Made by a program: the position numbers and the translations under genes | In this document: positions 1 to 10,245 of the stretch, in pieces | Layout: every line of letters starts with the position of its first letter | Position numbering within the stretch: the stretch's first letter is position 1 | Notes under the pieces: generated by a model | Told to the model about the DNA's origin: nothing | The model's database searches: none | Seen by the model: only the letters and a program-made list of their open reading frames with translations | NCBI RefSeq assembly: GCF_002305875.1 | Contig: NZ_CP022098.1 | Span: 7,502,001 to 7,566,000, forward strand | DNA from: Cystobacter fuscus | GTDB taxonomy: Bacteria > Myxococcota > Myxococcia > Myxococcales > Myxococcaceae | DNA: 64,000 nucleotides | Direction: 5' to 3'

Positions 1-1083
1 GGCGACGTGATGACCGGGCGAGGCATCGACCAGGTGCTTCCCCACCCGTGCCCACCCCACCTGTACGAGCCCTATGTTCGGGATGCCCGGGATTACGTCG
101 CACTGGCCGAGGAGGTGAATGGTCCCATCCCCAGACCGGTGGGCCTCGACTACATCTGGGGTGATGCGCTCGCGGAGCTGGAGCGGCGTGCTCCGGACGT
201 GCGGTTGATCAACCTGGAGACCAGCATCACCACCAGCGAGGCGTGGTGGCCGGACAAAGGCATCCACTATCGAATGAACCCGGCGCACGCCGCCTGCCTC
301 ACGGCCGCCCGCATCGGATGCTGCGCGCTGGCGAACAACCATGTGCTGGATTGGGGGTACGAGGGACTCCGCGAGACGTTGGCGACCCTGCGAAGCGTGG
401 GCATCGCCACCGCGGGAGCGGGCGCCCACCTGGAGCAAGCACGGGCTCCCGCCATGCTGGACGTCCCAGGCAAGGGCCGCGTCGCCGTGTTCTCGTTCGG
501 GACGAGGAGCAGCGGCATCCCGCCGGAGTGGGTGGCGAGCGCGGACAGGCCAGGGGTGGAATTGCTGGAGAACCTGGCTCCCGCCACGGCGCGCGGCATC
601 GGTGCGAGGGTGCGAGCCATCAAGAACACGGGAGCGCTCGTCATCGCCTCCATCCACTGGGGGAGCAACTGGGGTTACGAAGTGCCCTCCGCGCAGCGGG
701 AGTTCGCCCGGGCCCTCATCGACGAGGCGGGGGTGGATGTCGTCCACGGCCACTCCTCCCACCATCCCCGTGGCATCGAGGTCCACCGGGAGCGCCCCAT
801 CCTTTATGGCTGTGGGGACTTCCTGAACGACTACGAAGGTATCCGCGACAACGCAGGCTTCCGCGGCGACCTGACCCTGATGTACTTCGTGACGCTGGAC
901 CCCACGAGCGGCCGACTGCTTTCCCTTCGCATGACGCCCATGCAGGTGCGCCGCTTCCAGGCGTGCCGGGCCTCCTCCGCCGACGCCGGGTGGTTGCAGG
1001 GCCTCCTGGACCGGGAGGGCCGCCGGTTCGGAACTCGCGTCACCCTGGAAGGAGACGGCTCACTCTGGCTTCACTGGACCTGA
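1..1083 (+). CDS. CapA-family metallophosphatase-fold protein, 5' partial
   Basis: The reading frame is already open at base 1 (Gly-Asp-Val-Met-Thr-Gly-Arg-Gly), which is the conserved GD-V-M-GRG opening of the CapA/PgsA family, so the true start lies upstream of the window. Other family metal-site motifs follow in order: NLE (near residue 68), [17 protein letters not shown] and [12 protein letters not shown]. CapA-like proteins have a calcineurin-like phosphoesterase fold and are linked to poly-gamma-glutamate or capsule production, but many bacterial members are orphan enzymes of unknown substrate. No pgsB/pgsC partners are visible here, so a role in capsule synthesis is not supported by context. 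About 360 residues remain, nearly the whole domain; no C-terminal anchor is seen. Confidence 0.85.
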   Translation, partial: GDVMTGRGIDQVLPHPCPPHLYEPYVRDARDYVALAEEVNGPIPRPVGLDYIWGDALAELERRAPDVRLINLETSITTSEAWWPDKGIHYRMNPAHAACLTAARIGCCALANNHVLDWGYEGLRETLATLRSVGIATAGAGAHLEQARAPAMLDVPGKGRVAVFSFGTRSSGIPPEWVASADRPGVELLENLAPATARGIGARVRAIKNTGALVIASIHWGSNWGYEVPSAQREFARALIDEAGVDVVHGHSSHHPRGIEVHRERPILYGCGDFLNDYEGIRDNAGFRGDLTLMYFVTLDPTSGRLLSLRMTPMQVRRFQACRASSADAGWLQGLLDREGRRFGTRVTLEGDGSLWLHWT

Positions 1084-1177
1084 AGCGGGCCGACTCCCGC
1101 GACGAGGATTCACGACGAGGCGCCGGCCAACTGGACTACCCTGCCATGTCGTGCGCTCCACCGTGCTCCCCGAGTCC

Positions 1178-2398
1178 ATGGTCAACGATATCCTGAGTCA
1201 GCGGCTCGAGGTGCAGGGCGAGCGCATGGGGCGATGGGTGTACCGCTTCCGCACCCTGGGCGCGCTCGGATGGCTGGCGTGCGTCTACTTCTTCGAGTGG
1301 ACCATGCCCCTGGCGGGGGTGGCGGCCTACCTGCTGTTCGCCGCGGCCTCATGGGCCGGCTCGCGCGTCGTGCCCCTGGTGCGACGTCAGCCGGACCTCG
1401 CGGTGCTGCTGCTCGACATGCCCGCCATCTTCCTCATCCAGTGGTCATCGGTGTCCATCTCCGCCGAGGCCCAGGTCATCTCGGGCATCTCGGTGGGCAT
1501 CTTCATCCTGATCGGGATGCTCATGGCGCTCCTGGGGACCTCCTGGCCGAGGCTGGTGCTGGCCACCGGGTTCGGCATCGTCCTGGAGACGGCGCTCACC
1601 TGGCGGGCGGGGCTCCCGGTGCAACACACGCTGCCCGCCGTCACCCTGGTGCTCACCCTCGCGGCGGGCGTGGCGGGCTTCACCCGGCGGCAGATGTACC
1701 GTCTGGTGCTCGAGGTCTCCCAGGAGCAGACGCACCGCACGCGCCTGGGTCGCTACTTCTCCCCCGAGGTCGCCCGCCGCATCATCGAGGTGGGTACGGG
1801 TCGAGCCGAGGGCGAGCACCGCGAGGTGACACTGCTGTTCGCCGACATCCGCGGCTTCACCTCGCTGTCCGAGCGCCTGGAGAGCCCCCAGGTGGTGCGG
1901 CTGCTCAACGAGTACCTCTCGCGCATGGTGGAGGTGGTGTTCCGCCACGGGGGCACGCTCGACAAGTTCATCGGCGACGGCATCCTCGCCTACTTCGGCG
2001 CGCCCCTGGAGTTGCCCGGCCATCCCCAGGCGGCGGTCTCCTGCGGGCTCGCCATGCTCGAGGCGCTGGAGGAGCTCAACACCGAGCGCCAGGCGCGCGG
2101 CGAGGAGCCCCTGCGCATCGGCATTGGCGTGCACACGGGGCGTGTGGTCATCGGCGACGTGGGCCCGGCGCAGCGCCGCGAGTACACCGTCATCGGGGAC
2201 GCGGTGAACCTCGCCAGCCGCATCGAGGGGCTCACCAAGAAGGTCGGCGTGTCGCTGCTCGTGTCCGAGGCCACCCGGGCGCGCTGTGACGACACCCTGC
2301 GCTTCGAGCCCGCGGAGCCGCTTCCCGTCGCGGGGAAGACGGCTCCGGTGGTGACGTTCGTGCCGACGCGCGCGCCGGGACTCATTCCAGCACGGTGA
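1178..2398 (+). CDS. membrane-anchored class III adenylyl cyclase
   Basis: About 406 residues. The first half (residues ~25-180) holds several hydrophobic membrane segments; the second half (~205-385) is a class III nucleotide cyclase catalytic domain. Visible catalytic features are [10 protein letters not shown] (first metal Asp), [15 protein letters not shown] (adenine-selecting Lys and second metal Asp) and [13 protein letters not shown] (adenine-binding Asp plus the transition-state Asn and Arg). The Lys/Asp pair indicates ATP rather than GTP, so cAMP is the expected product. A short stretch after the membrane part ([17 protein letters not shown]) could act as a signalling helix. I chose the ATG at 1178; an upstream GTG at 1151 would add nine residues. 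Myxobacteria carry many such cyclases, and the sensed signal is unknown. Confidence 0.88.
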   Translation: MVNDILSQRLEVQGERMGRWVYRFRTLGALGWLACVYFFEWTMPLAGVAAYLLFAAASWAGSRVVPLVRRQPDLAVLLLDMPAIFLIQWSSVSISAEAQVISGISVGIFILIGMLMALLGTSWPRLVLATGFGIVLETALTWRAGLPVQHTLPAVTLVLTLAAGVAGFTRRQMYRLVLEVSQEQTHRTRLGRYFSPEVARRIIEVGTGRAEGEHREVTLLFADIRGFTSLSERLESPQVVRLLNEYLSRMVEVVFRHGGTLDKFIGDGILAYFGAPLELPGHPQAAVSCGLAMLEALEELNTERQARGEEPLRIGIGVHTGRVVIGDVGPAQRREYTVIGDAVNLASRIEGLTKKVGVSLLVSEATRARCDDTLRFEPAEPLPVAGKTAPVVTFVPTRAPGLIPAR

Positions 2399-2462
2399 TG
2401 CGGTTCCGCGCGGGCACGCTCAGCGGAGTGTGGGCCTCGACGCTGATCTCTCCCCGGGTTCC

Positions 2463-2870
2463 TCAGCGCGGCGCCGATGCCGTCGGAGTGCGCCCCACCC
2501 CACGCGCGGCCTCCGCCAGCCCCGCCAGCACCTCCCTCGAGTCCAGCCCCACCGAGAGCCGCACGTGCCCGGGCAGCGCCATCAGCCGCGCCAGCTTCGA
2601 GGCGCCCACGGGCGAATAGGCCAGGAGCACGTCGTCCACCACCGCGCCCATCACCTCCGCCTCACGAGGCGTGGCCACCGTGACGCCCACCGCGCCGGCC
2701 TGGAGCTGCCTCGCCGCCAGCTCCGGCACCTTGTGCGTCTTCGTATGCGGCCGCCACCGCAGTCCGTGCTCGCGCATATACACGGAGGCCTTCGCGAGGT
2801 TGCGCTCCAGGCGCTCCTCGTCCACGAGCGCCGCCGGGGTCTCGATATCGTCCAGTGAGGGAAAGCTCAT
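2463..2870 (-). pseudogene. truncated D-threonine aldolase / D-serine dehydratase-like protein
   Basis: Only the N-terminal third (135 residues) of a fold-type III PLP enzyme is present, against roughly 360-400 residues for the family. The beginning is typical: LDDIETPAALVDEERLERNL, then RPHTKTHK with the presumed PLP-binding lysine, then GAVGVTVATPREAEVM. After LAEAARGVG the sequence stops looking like the family and ends at a stop codon. The same frame continues for about 27 codons past the stop (to ~2382) with protein-like sequence, overlapping the cyclase 3' end. I infer a large internal deletion that removed the catalytic C-terminal part. Activity is unlikely. Confidence 0.65.
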
Positions 2871-2948
2871 ACGGGGCCGGGAAGGTACTCCGCACGGGCG
2901 CGCGTGCCGACTGACATCTGAGCGGCTCGCTGGGCGCGCAACCCCCGC

Positions 2949-5900
2949 TCAGGCTGGAGCGGGCGTGAGGGGAAGCACCAGTGTGGCCGTGGCTCCCCTG
3001 CCGGGCCCATCGCTCTCCAGGGAGAGCGAGCCTCCGAGCAGCTCCGCCGCCAGGGCGCTCGAGTGCAAACCCAGGCCGTGTCCTCCCTCGAAGCCGGAGA
3101 AGCCCTGGCAGAACAGCCGCGCGCGGTTCTCCGGCGCGATGCCCACGCCGTTGTCCTCCACCTGGATGCGCACGCTGTTCTCCTCGGAGATCAACCGCAC
3201 CTGGAGGTGGGCCTGGCCCTTGGGTAGCCCGCGCATCGCGTTCTTCGCGTTGCTGATGAGGTTGACGAGGATCTGCAGCACCTTGTGCCTGTCCACCTTC
3301 ACGATGGGTGGAGAGTCCAACCGCCGGGAGACCTGGATGCCGTGACGCGTGAGGGCCGACATCTGAAGACTCAAGGCGTCCTCCACGAGCTGGCGCAGGT
3401 CGCAGTCCTCGACGACGAGCATGCTGGTCCCATGGACCTGCTGGATCTGCACGATGGCGCGGATGTGCTCGATGTGCATGGCCAGTGTATCCACGCAGTC
3501 CTTGAGCGAGGACTGCTCGCGCACCAGTTCATCCGCGAGCACGAAGAGATAATCGGTGAGCTGCTGGCCCTGTGGTGAGCCAGTGAGGAAGCCGACCAGA
3601 TCCCCGCGGTGCTCGCCGAGCAGGGTCGTCACCTGCTTGAGCCGTCCCATGCGCGAGAGCTTCAAGGACTGCCGCATCATGTCCATGTTGATGACGGTGC
3701 TGGTGAGCACGTTGCCCACGTTGTGGAGCACGTTGGTGGCCACTTCCGCCATGCCCGCCGAGCGCGCCGTCTCCACCAGCACGGCCTGGGCCCGCCGCAG
3801 CTCCCGCGTGCGATCCTCCACGCGCTTCTCCAGGTCGTCATTGGCGGCGCGCAGGGCGCTCTCGGCGCGCTGGAGGTTCGCGTACAACCGCGCGTTCTCG
3901 ATGGAGATGGTGGCCTGGGAGGCCAGGTGCTCCAGCAGCGAGAGCCGGAGCGGGGTGAAGGCATCCGTGGCGAGGTTGTTCTCCAGGTAGAGCACGCCGC
4001 GCAGCTCTCCCTGACGCACCAGGGGCAGGCAGAGCACGGAGCGGGCGATGAGCTGCTCGAACCAGGGATCCGAGGAGAAGGGATGGGGCGCGGAGGCATC
4101 CCGGATGAGCACGTGCTCCTGGGTGCGCCGGACATAGGCGAGCAGGGACCAGGGCAGTCGCGTGTTCGCGTCGGGATGTGCCTCCCCCTCGGCCCCGCCC
4201 AGGTCGAGCGCCATGACGGACAGCCCCTCGCCCTCCGGCATCAGCAGGGCGCCATGCTGGGCCCCCGCGTTCTCGATCGCCACGTGCAGCAGGGTGCTGG
4301 CCAGCTGCTCGAGGACGATCTCCTGGGAGATGGCCTGCTGGGCCTTCACCAGCGTGAGCACGTCGATCCGCACCGACGTCGTATCGGAAACGCGCTCCTC
4401 CGCCGAGGGCTGGGCGTCCGGACGAGAGTGCCGGGCCAGGTGACGCGCCTTGCCCAGGGCACCCCAGCGGGAATAGGCGTCGTACGCCTTGTCCTCATAG
4501 GCGTCCGCGATGGTGGGAACCTCGCGGGCCCGCCAGTAGTTCGCCGCCAGCTCACTGGCCAGCGCGAGGTGGTGCAGGTGGCCATATTGGCGCGCGGACT
4601 GGATCGCGGCCTCATAGGCATGGAGGGCCTCGTCCAACCGTCCCGTGACGCGGGCCAGCTCCGCGGAGACCATCCGCTCGAAGGCGCGCATGTCGTCGGG
4701 ACAGATACGGACCCACGTCTCGATGAAACCAAGGTGTTGGCGGAGCTCCTCGAGCAGCGAGGGGCGCAGCTCGGGCGCCGCGCCAGGGACACACGCCGCC
4801 AGGGTCAGGGCACGCATCACCTGGAAGTCCCTGCGGTAGACGGGGCTGGCCGCGGCCCAGTAGAGGGCCTGGGCCCGCTCGCCCGCCTCGCGCGCCTCCT
4901 CGTAGGCGCCTCCCATGAAGCGCGCCTGCATCTTGAGCGACCAGTAGAGGAAGCGCAGCGTGCCGATGCGGTTGGGGGTCAGCCGGGCCTCGAAGTCCTC
5001 TTCCCGGAGTCCCTCGTCATCCAGGGTCCCGAACGAGGGGGTGAGCCCGCGCAACTGCCGCACGAAGCGCCCGGTGAGCAGCTCCGTGTCGAGCATGTCC
5101 GGAAAGTTCGCCTCGCGGGCGAAGTCCACGTGCGTGAGGTTCTCCTGCTGGACGGCCTCCAGGTCGTGCCCCAACGCCAGACGCAAGGCCATGATGTGGT
5201 TGCCGCAGAAGCATGCCATGCTGTGATTGAAGTCCTGGACGGCCTGATGGAAGGTCTCGCGGATGATCTCCAGGCCCCGGGTGTAGGGCTCGGTCCAGCA
5301 ACTGCTGTGCTCCAGGCAGAAGAGGACGGTGGCCCGCTGGGAGCCATAACCATGGCGCTCGAGGACATCCAGCCCCAGCCTCGAGAAGGCATGACCATCC
5401 ACGTAGCTGTGGAAGTAGAGCCCCAACCCCATGCCGTACATGGCATACCCATGCGCGCTTTCCAGGGTGGTGCCGTACTGGAGGCTGAGCGTCACCATCC
5501 GGCTGAGATGGAGGATGGTGAGGTTGGCGTCGACGAAGAACGAGGGCGCGGTCAGAGCGGCGAGCACCTTCATCACCGCCCGCATGTCCTCGTCCGTCAT
5601 GAGCGGCAGGTCGATGAGGCTCGCGACGGGGCGGCCATCCAACAGTGCCCAGACCTGCTCATGGGCCGCCACGGCCTCCTCCCTGGTGGGATGGGCGGGC
5701 AGGGGCATGCCCATCCGCGCCAGGCACTCCAGCAGGCACGCGCAGGAGCCGGTGGTGTCGCCCGACAAGGTGAGCAGCACGCTCTTCAAGTCGTAGACGG
5801 CGGCCCACTGCGCCTTCGTCCGGGCCCGGTCGCACAGCTCGTCCACCATCTGGCGGGCCGTGCCGACACGGTTGCGCATGAACTCGCTGCTGGCCTGGGC

Positions 5901-8234
5901 CAGACTCAGCTCGAAGGTCAGCGCGGGCGCCGTCTCCCAGGGGTCGCCCGGCAGCAGCGCGATGGCGGTGGCGAAGTAGGTGATGGCCGAGGCGTGCGCG
6001 CTCGACGCCTGCGCCTTGCGGCCCGCCTCGGCGTTCAGCCGCGCGACGCGCTGGCGCTCCTCGGGCTCCCGCAGCAGCTCGAGTCCGGCATTGAACTGGC
6101 CCACCACGTCGAAGAGCCGCTCCCCGAGCGACTCGGGAGGAAGGTCTCCCGACAGCAGGCGGCCAATCTTCAGATGGATGGCCTCCCGCTCCTGCTTGGA
6201 CATGAGGGCGTAGGCCGCCTGCTGGATGCGGTCATGGAGGAAGCGATGGGGTAGCTCCCCCGTGCTCGTCACCAGGCCCTCCCTCAGCGCCGGCTCGAGC
6301 CCTTCCCGGACCGCGTCGAGGTCCATCCGGGACACGAGGCCGAGCAACTCGAGCGAGAAGGAGGTGCCCACGCACGCGGCCAGCGCGAGCAGGTGCTGGG
6401 TCGACGTGGCCAGCTCGCGCAGCTTGCCGACCATGAAGTCGACGACGTTGTCCGAGTAGCCCCGGGCCCGGACCGCCTCCACGTCCCATTGCCAGGTGCC
6501 CAGGGTGGTGCGCGACAGGAGGCCATCCTGATGGAGCGCCAGCAGGAAGCGCAGCAGGAAGAAGGGATTGCCTCCCGTCTTCTCGTGAGCCAGTGCGGCG
6601 AGCGGAGGAAGGTCGTCCCGATTCACGCCCGGCAGCGCATCGAAGAGGAGCTGGTGGACATCCCCGACACCCAGCGGCTCGAGGAGCAGCGACGTCATCC
6701 GCGCGCCCGCCACGCGCAGTTCCTCCAACACCTGCGTCAGGGGATGCGCGGGGCCAACCTCGTTGTCCCGGTAGGTTCCGATGAGCAGCATCGACGAGGG
6801 CTGGGGATGGATGAACAACTCGAGCAGCAGCCGCAGGCTCGCGGGATCCGCCCACTGCAGATCATCCAGGAACAGGACGAGGGGGTGCTCGGGCGTGGCG
6901 AACACGCCGAGAAACCGGCGGAAGACCTGGAGGAAGCGCCGCTGGGACTCGGACGGGGGCAGCTCCGGAACACGCGGCTGCGGCCCGATGACGAGTTCGA
7001 GCTGGGGCACCAGGTCCACGAGGAGCTGCCCCTGCCCCGCGCAGACCGTCGTCAGACGCTCGCGCCACTGCTTCAGCTCCTCGTCGGTCCCCGCCAGGAG
7101 CTGTTGGGTCAATCCACGGAGGGCATGGGACAGGGGGGCATAGGGGATGTCGTGCTGGAGCTGCTCGAACTTGCCCTGGAGGAAGAAGCCCCGCTGGCGC
7201 ACCACGGGCTTGTGGAGCTCGTGGACGAGGGCCGACTTGCCGATGCCCGAGTAGCCCCGGACCAGGAACAACTCGGGACGGACGCCCCGCACGACGCGCT
7301 GGAAGCCCTGATGCAGGGCGTCCAGCTGGGCCTGTCGCCCGTAGAGTCGCTGCGGGAGCTGGAAGCGGTTGGGGTAGTCCTCCACGCCCAGGGGAAAGTC
7401 CTCGAGCCGTCCCCGGCGCCAGTCCCCGAGGCAACGCCGCAGGTCCGCCTTCAACCCCTCGGCGCTCTGGTAGCGCTCCTCCGCCTCCTTGGCCAACAGC
7501 TTCAGGACGAGGGAGGACAGCACCGCGGGCAGTTCCGGAACGCGCTCCACGAGGGCCGGCGGGGACACGGCCAGGTGCGCGTGGAACCACTCGAGCGCAT
7601 CACTGCCATGAAAGGGCCGGGTGCCCGTCAGCATCTCGTAGAGGGTGACCCCCAGCGAGTACAGGTCCGTGCGGGAGTCCAGAGTGCGGTTCATGCGCCC
7701 GGTCTGCTCGGGGGACATGTACGCGAGCGTGCCCTCGATGAGCGTCGCGGGCGCCGCGTCCACGTGCTCGACGAGTTGGAGCGTGGCGATGCTGAAGTCG
7801 ATGAGGCAGGTGTCGCCCGTGGTGGTGACGATGATGTTGGAGGGCTTGATGTCCTTGTGGATGACCCCCCGCCGGTGAATCCCCGCCAGGGTGGTGCACA
7901 ACGAGATGGCCAGCTCCAGGGTCCGTTCCACCCCCAGGGGGCGGCCGATGATCGACGACAGCGGCGAGCCCGACACCGCTTCCAGCAGGAGGATGGGTCG
8001 GTCCTGGACGCACTCGAAGGCATAGGCCCGGGGAACCCCCCGGATGTCCTGGAGGCGCTGGAGGACTCCGAACTCGCGGCGGTAGCGCTCGATCTCTCCA
8101 GGACCAGACACCGAGGCAGAGGGCGTCTTGAGGATGACGGGCAGCGAGTCTTCCTTCCTCACGGCATGGAAGAGCAGGTTGTTGCCCGTGGTCTTGATGA
8201 CCTCCCGCAGGGAATAGCCAGGAATGAGCAACAT
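2949..8234 (-). CDS. giant hybrid Ser/Thr kinase - AAA ATPase - GAF - histidine kinase
   Basis: 1761 residues from the chosen ATG (the open frame runs further upstream to 8489, but those 85 codons are low-complexity). Domain order: Ser/Thr protein kinase (residues ~5-270; Lys36, HKD at 126-128, SPE in AYMSPEQ); a MalT/PknK-like AAA ATPase (Walker A GYSGIGKS at 327-334, Walker B LFLDDLQWAD); a long helical, TPR-like region; a GAF domain (~1290-1440); and a histidine kinase with H-box VLHNVGNVL, N-box LVNLISNAKN and GHGLGL. This is the layout of the HstK-type kinases best known from cyanobacteria and common in myxobacteria. The DFG motif reads DFS and HRD reads HKD, so Ser/Thr kinase activity may be altered. 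No response regulator gene is adjacent. It probably joins a cytosolic ligand signal to phosphorelay output. Confidence 0.9.
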   Translation of the reverse strand: MLLIPGYSLREVIKTTGNNLLFHAVRKEDSLPVILKTPSASVSGPGEIERYRREFGVLQRLQDIRGVPRAYAFECVQDRPILLLEAVSGSPLSSIIGRPLGVERTLELAISLCTTLAGIHRRGVIHKDIKPSNIIVTTTGDTCLIDFSIATLQLVEHVDAAPATLIEGTLAYMSPEQTGRMNRTLDSRTDLYSLGVTLYEMLTGTRPFHGSDALEWFHAHLAVSPPALVERVPELPAVLSSLVLKLLAKEAEERYQSAEGLKADLRRCLGDWRRGRLEDFPLGVEDYPNRFQLPQRLYGRQAQLDALHQGFQRVVRGVRPELFLVRGYSGIGKSALVHELHKPVVRQRGFFLQGKFEQLQHDIPYAPLSHALRGLTQQLLAGTDEELKQWRERLTTVCAGQGQLLVDLVPQLELVIGPQPRVPELPPSESQRRFLQVFRRFLGVFATPEHPLVLFLDDLQWADPASLRLLLELFIHPQPSSMLLIGTYRDNEVGPAHPLTQVLEELRVAGARMTSLLLEPLGVGDVHQLLFDALPGVNRDDLPPLAALAHEKTGGNPFFLLRFLLALHQDGLLSRTTLGTWQWDVEAVRARGYSDNVVDFMVGKLRELATSTQHLLALAACVGTSFSLELLGLVSRMDLDAVREGLEPALREGLVTSTGELPHRFLHDRIQQAAYALMSKQEREAIHLKIGRLLSGDLPPESLGERLFDVVGQFNAGLELLREPEERQRVARLNAEAGRKAQASSAHASAITYFATAIALLPGDPWETAPALTFELSLAQASSEFMRNRVGTARQMVDELCDRARTKAQWAAVYDLKSVLLTLSGDTTGSCACLLECLARMGMPLPAHPTREEAVAAHEQVWALLDGRPVASLIDLPLMTDEDMRAVMKVLAALTAPSFFVDANLTILHLSRMVTLSLQYGTTLESAHGYAMYGMGLGLYFHSYVDGHAFSRLGLDVLERHGYGSQRATVLFCLEHSSCWTEPYTRGLEIIRETFHQAVQDFNHSMACFCGNHIMALRLALGHDLEAVQQENLTHVDFAREANFPDMLDTELLTGRFVRQLRGLTPSFGTLDDEGLREEDFEARLTPNRIGTLRFLYWSLKMQARFMGGAYEEAREAGERAQALYWAAASPVYRRDFQVMRALTLAACVPGAAPELRPSLLEELRQHLGFIETWVRICPDDMRAFERMVSAELARVTGRLDEALHAYEAAIQSARQYGHLHHLALASELAANYWRAREVPTIADAYEDKAYDAYSRWGALGKARHLARHSRPDAQPSAEERVSDTTSVRIDVLTLVKAQQAISQEIVLEQLASTLLHVAIENAGAQHGALLMPEGEGLSVMALDLGGAEGEAHPDANTRLPWSLLAYVRRTQEHVLIRDASAPHPFSSDPWFEQLIARSVLCLPLVRQGELRGVLYLENNLATDAFTPLRLSLLEHLASQATISIENARLYANLQRAESALRAANDDLEKRVEDRTRELRRAQAVLVETARSAGMAEVATNVLHNVGNVLTSTVINMDMMRQSLKLSRMGRLKQVTTLLGEHRGDLVGFLTGSPQGQQLTDYLFVLADELVREQSSLKDCVDTLAMHIEHIRAIVQIQQVHGTSMLVVEDCDLRQLVEDALSLQMSALTRHGIQVSRRLDSPPIVKVDRHKVLQILVNLISNAKNAMRGLPKGQAHLQVRLISEENSVRIQVEDNGVGIAPENRARLFCQGFSGFEGGHGLGLHSSALAAELLGGSLSLESDGPGRGATATLVLPLTPAPA

Positions 8235-8602
8235 GCCGCGGTTCCCCGTGGTGGAAGAGGTCTCAACCGTGTTCGCGGCGCTTCGATTCTCCAGGAGCGA
8301 GGAGACCAGCCGAGTAAAAGACAGGATAGGACGCACGGGAGGGAGGAAACAGACCCGGACAGAGGAGAACCCCCCATGTTCCCCCTTGGACTGGCCTCCA
8401 GGAGGTCGCCTGACCTCTTCTCTGGACCGGGCGAGGGCCGCCGTGCGCACGGTGGACGTCGGGGCCACGAAGTGCCTCCACTCCAACATCGGGGCGGTTC
8501 CCGCTGCTCGTCAAAAGACACAAGCGTGGCAACAGTGTCCAATCACTCATCAAGCCAGGGTACTCTCACGAACACATTCCACCTTGTCTATCGCCACGCG
8601 AG
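8235..8602. other. intergenic stretch between hybrid kinase and BNR protein
   Basis: No credible gene is seen. The kinase frame stays open on the minus strand to 8489 without good codon quality or a convincing upstream start. The interval should carry the kinase promoter, but I cannot place -35/-10 elements with confidence. Confidence 0.4.
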
Positions 8603-9772
8603 TCACCGCCGGACGGGCCGCAGGAGCTGGTAGCCCCTCCCGCCGGGCCCCATGCCCTGGACATTCTCGAGCTGCAGGACGAGCAGCCCCGAGGGGAGCT
8701 CGTAGTACACGTCGGCCCGGGTATTCTCGTTGGCATCCAGCCGGGGGTAGACGAGCAACTCCTCCCAGGTGACGCCGTCGAGACTGCCCACCACATGGGT
8801 GCTCACCTCGGTGGGCGGGTAGATGTCTCCACCCGGCTCGCGCGCGGCCCCCACCACGAATCCCCCTCCCTGGAGCGCATGGGTGGAATAGGCGGGGCCG
8901 GTGAGTGGGTACAACTCGGTGTAGAGTCCCTCGGGGGTGAGCTGCGCGATGTGAGGACGCGCCGGCAGGTAGGAGATGTCCTGGCCGAAGAGCAGACGGC
9001 CATCCGCGAGCACCACCCCCTCCACGACCACCCCCTGCTGTCCGCCCAGCAGCTGCCGCCAGGTGCGCCCCTCGTCCGTCGAGCGGAAGGTGCCGGCCTG
9101 GCGTGTGGTGTCTCCGAAGAAGGCCCAGAGCGCATGACGCGCCGGATCCGCCGCCAGCCCATGGCCGTGGCGGTGGCCGAGGAAGGTGAAGCGCACCTGC
9201 CAGGTCTGTCCCCGATCCACGCTCGCGTACAGCCGGATGGGCGCATCCTCCAAGGTGAACACCTGATACTCGAGCAGGTACACGGTGCCATCGAGTTCCA
9301 CGATGCTCCGCGGCGTGAGCATCCGGTAGGTGTCGAGGGAGAGCACATCCCGCCAGGTGGCGCCCCCGTCGCCCGAGCGGGAGATGAAGTGGAGATTCCC
9401 GCGGGCCGTGTCCGCGAGCAGCGTTCCATCCGAGAGTGCGGTCATCACACGGAACCCGTTGCCATTGGGATGCCTCACCTTGAGGTGCCAGGTGAGCGCC
9501 CCATCCGTGCTTTCATGGAGCCGATTCTCTGAATCATTGAGCGAGACGGCATAGGCCGTGCCCGAGGGCGCGACCGCGAGGAAGCGGTACGTGGTGTTGG
9601 TGTGCACCACCTCGAGCGACAGGCGTTGCGGCGGGGTCGGCTCCAGCAAGGTGACGGAGGCAGTGGCGCCCGGGGAGAGGGGTTGTGCCGCCAGCAGTGC
9701 CGGGGTGAACAGCAGACAACCCAGGAGGACCACGCGGTGGAGCTCCTGCCACATCGAGCGTGAGGGATGCAT
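8603..9772 (-). CDS. secreted BNR/Asp-box repeat (sialidase-like beta-propeller) protein
   Basis: 389 residues from ATG 9772. The N-terminus is a signal peptide (basic start, then VVLLGCLLFTPALLAAQP with likely cleavage after AAQ/ALLA), so the protein is exported. Several Asp-box (S-x-D-x-G-x-T-W) repeats are visible: STDGALTW, SGDGGATW, SVDRGQTW and STDEGRTW, spaced like blades of a six- or seven-bladed propeller. The fold is shared with sialidases and photosystem assembly factors, but no sialidase catalytic Arg triad or FRIP motif is obvious, so I do not call an enzyme activity. It has no tight operon partner. The open frame extends upstream to 10216 but without homology-like sequence, which decided the internal start. 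Confidence 0.75.
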   Translation of the reverse strand: MHPSRSMWQELHRVVLLGCLLFTPALLAAQPLSPGATASVTLLEPTPPQRLSLEVVHTNTTYRFLAVAPSGTAYAVSLNDSENRLHESTDGALTWHLKVRHPNGNGFRVMTALSDGTLLADTARGNLHFISRSGDGGATWRDVLSLDTYRMLTPRSIVELDGTVYLLEYQVFTLEDAPIRLYASVDRGQTWQVRFTFLGHRHGHGLAADPARHALWAFFGDTTRQAGTFRSTDEGRTWRQLLGGQQGVVVEGVVLADGRLLFGQDISYLPARPHIAQLTPEGLYTELYPLTGPAYSTHALQGGGFVVGAAREPGGDIYPPTEVSTHVVGSLDGVTWEELLVYPRLDANENTRADVYYELPSGLLVLQLENVQGMGPGGRGYQLLRPVRR

Positions 9773-9954
9773 GGGTGTTCTTCTTTCCGTTCGAGACCAC
9801 TCCAAGCTGGCAATGTGCGAAGCGGATGGCAGTCCCGACAGCGCACGGAAACGCACGGCCGTCGGCCGATGACGCTGGACTCGAACGGGAGGGCCAGTCC
9901 GGGCTGTCGTGCCGGTCAATCGCGGCAAGCGCATCCACCAGATGTTGCAGGACC

Positions 9955-10221
9955 TCACGCGCCTTGTCGGGCATTGCGCGGTGATACCAGGGCCCACTGG
10001 CGAACGTTCCTGACGAGCCATAGCACGACCTCCAATATTGTCGGCCAATGGGTCTGCGGTCCCTGAGCGGCCTGGCTCGTCCGTTGCGAAGTCACGGCGC
10101 CATCGCGGTCCACCAGGATGAGGAACAAATCGACCATCGGGTAGGTCTGGACGATGTCCGCGATGATGGCGCTGTCTAGCGCTTGGGCGATGCGTCCCCT
10201 CCGGCTGCCTCCGCACCCCAT
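9955..10221 (-). pseudogene. fragment of an unrecognised protein (VDLFLILVDRDG motif)
   Basis: An 88-codon frame begins with a protein-like stretch, ADIVQTYPMVDLFLILVDRDG, then degrades into low-quality sequence and stops. A second short coding-like piece (DKAREVLQHLVDALAA) follows in another frame near 9930-9974. The hydrophobic strand ending in DRDG recalls Toprim-like DUF4276-type proteins, but this is only a resemblance. The interval 9773-10245 otherwise holds nothing I can identify. Confidence 0.3.
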
Positions 10222-10245
10222 CGCGCCGCGAGTGTGATGACGGCG

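Noticed and set aside
3609-6254. 881-codon plus-strand open frame opposite the hybrid kinase
   Set aside because: It is antisense to well-supported kinase domains and has low-complexity composition caused by GC bias.
6393-8633. 746-codon plus-strand open frame opposite the kinase N-terminus
   Set aside because: Same reason: no motif, shadow of the coding strand.
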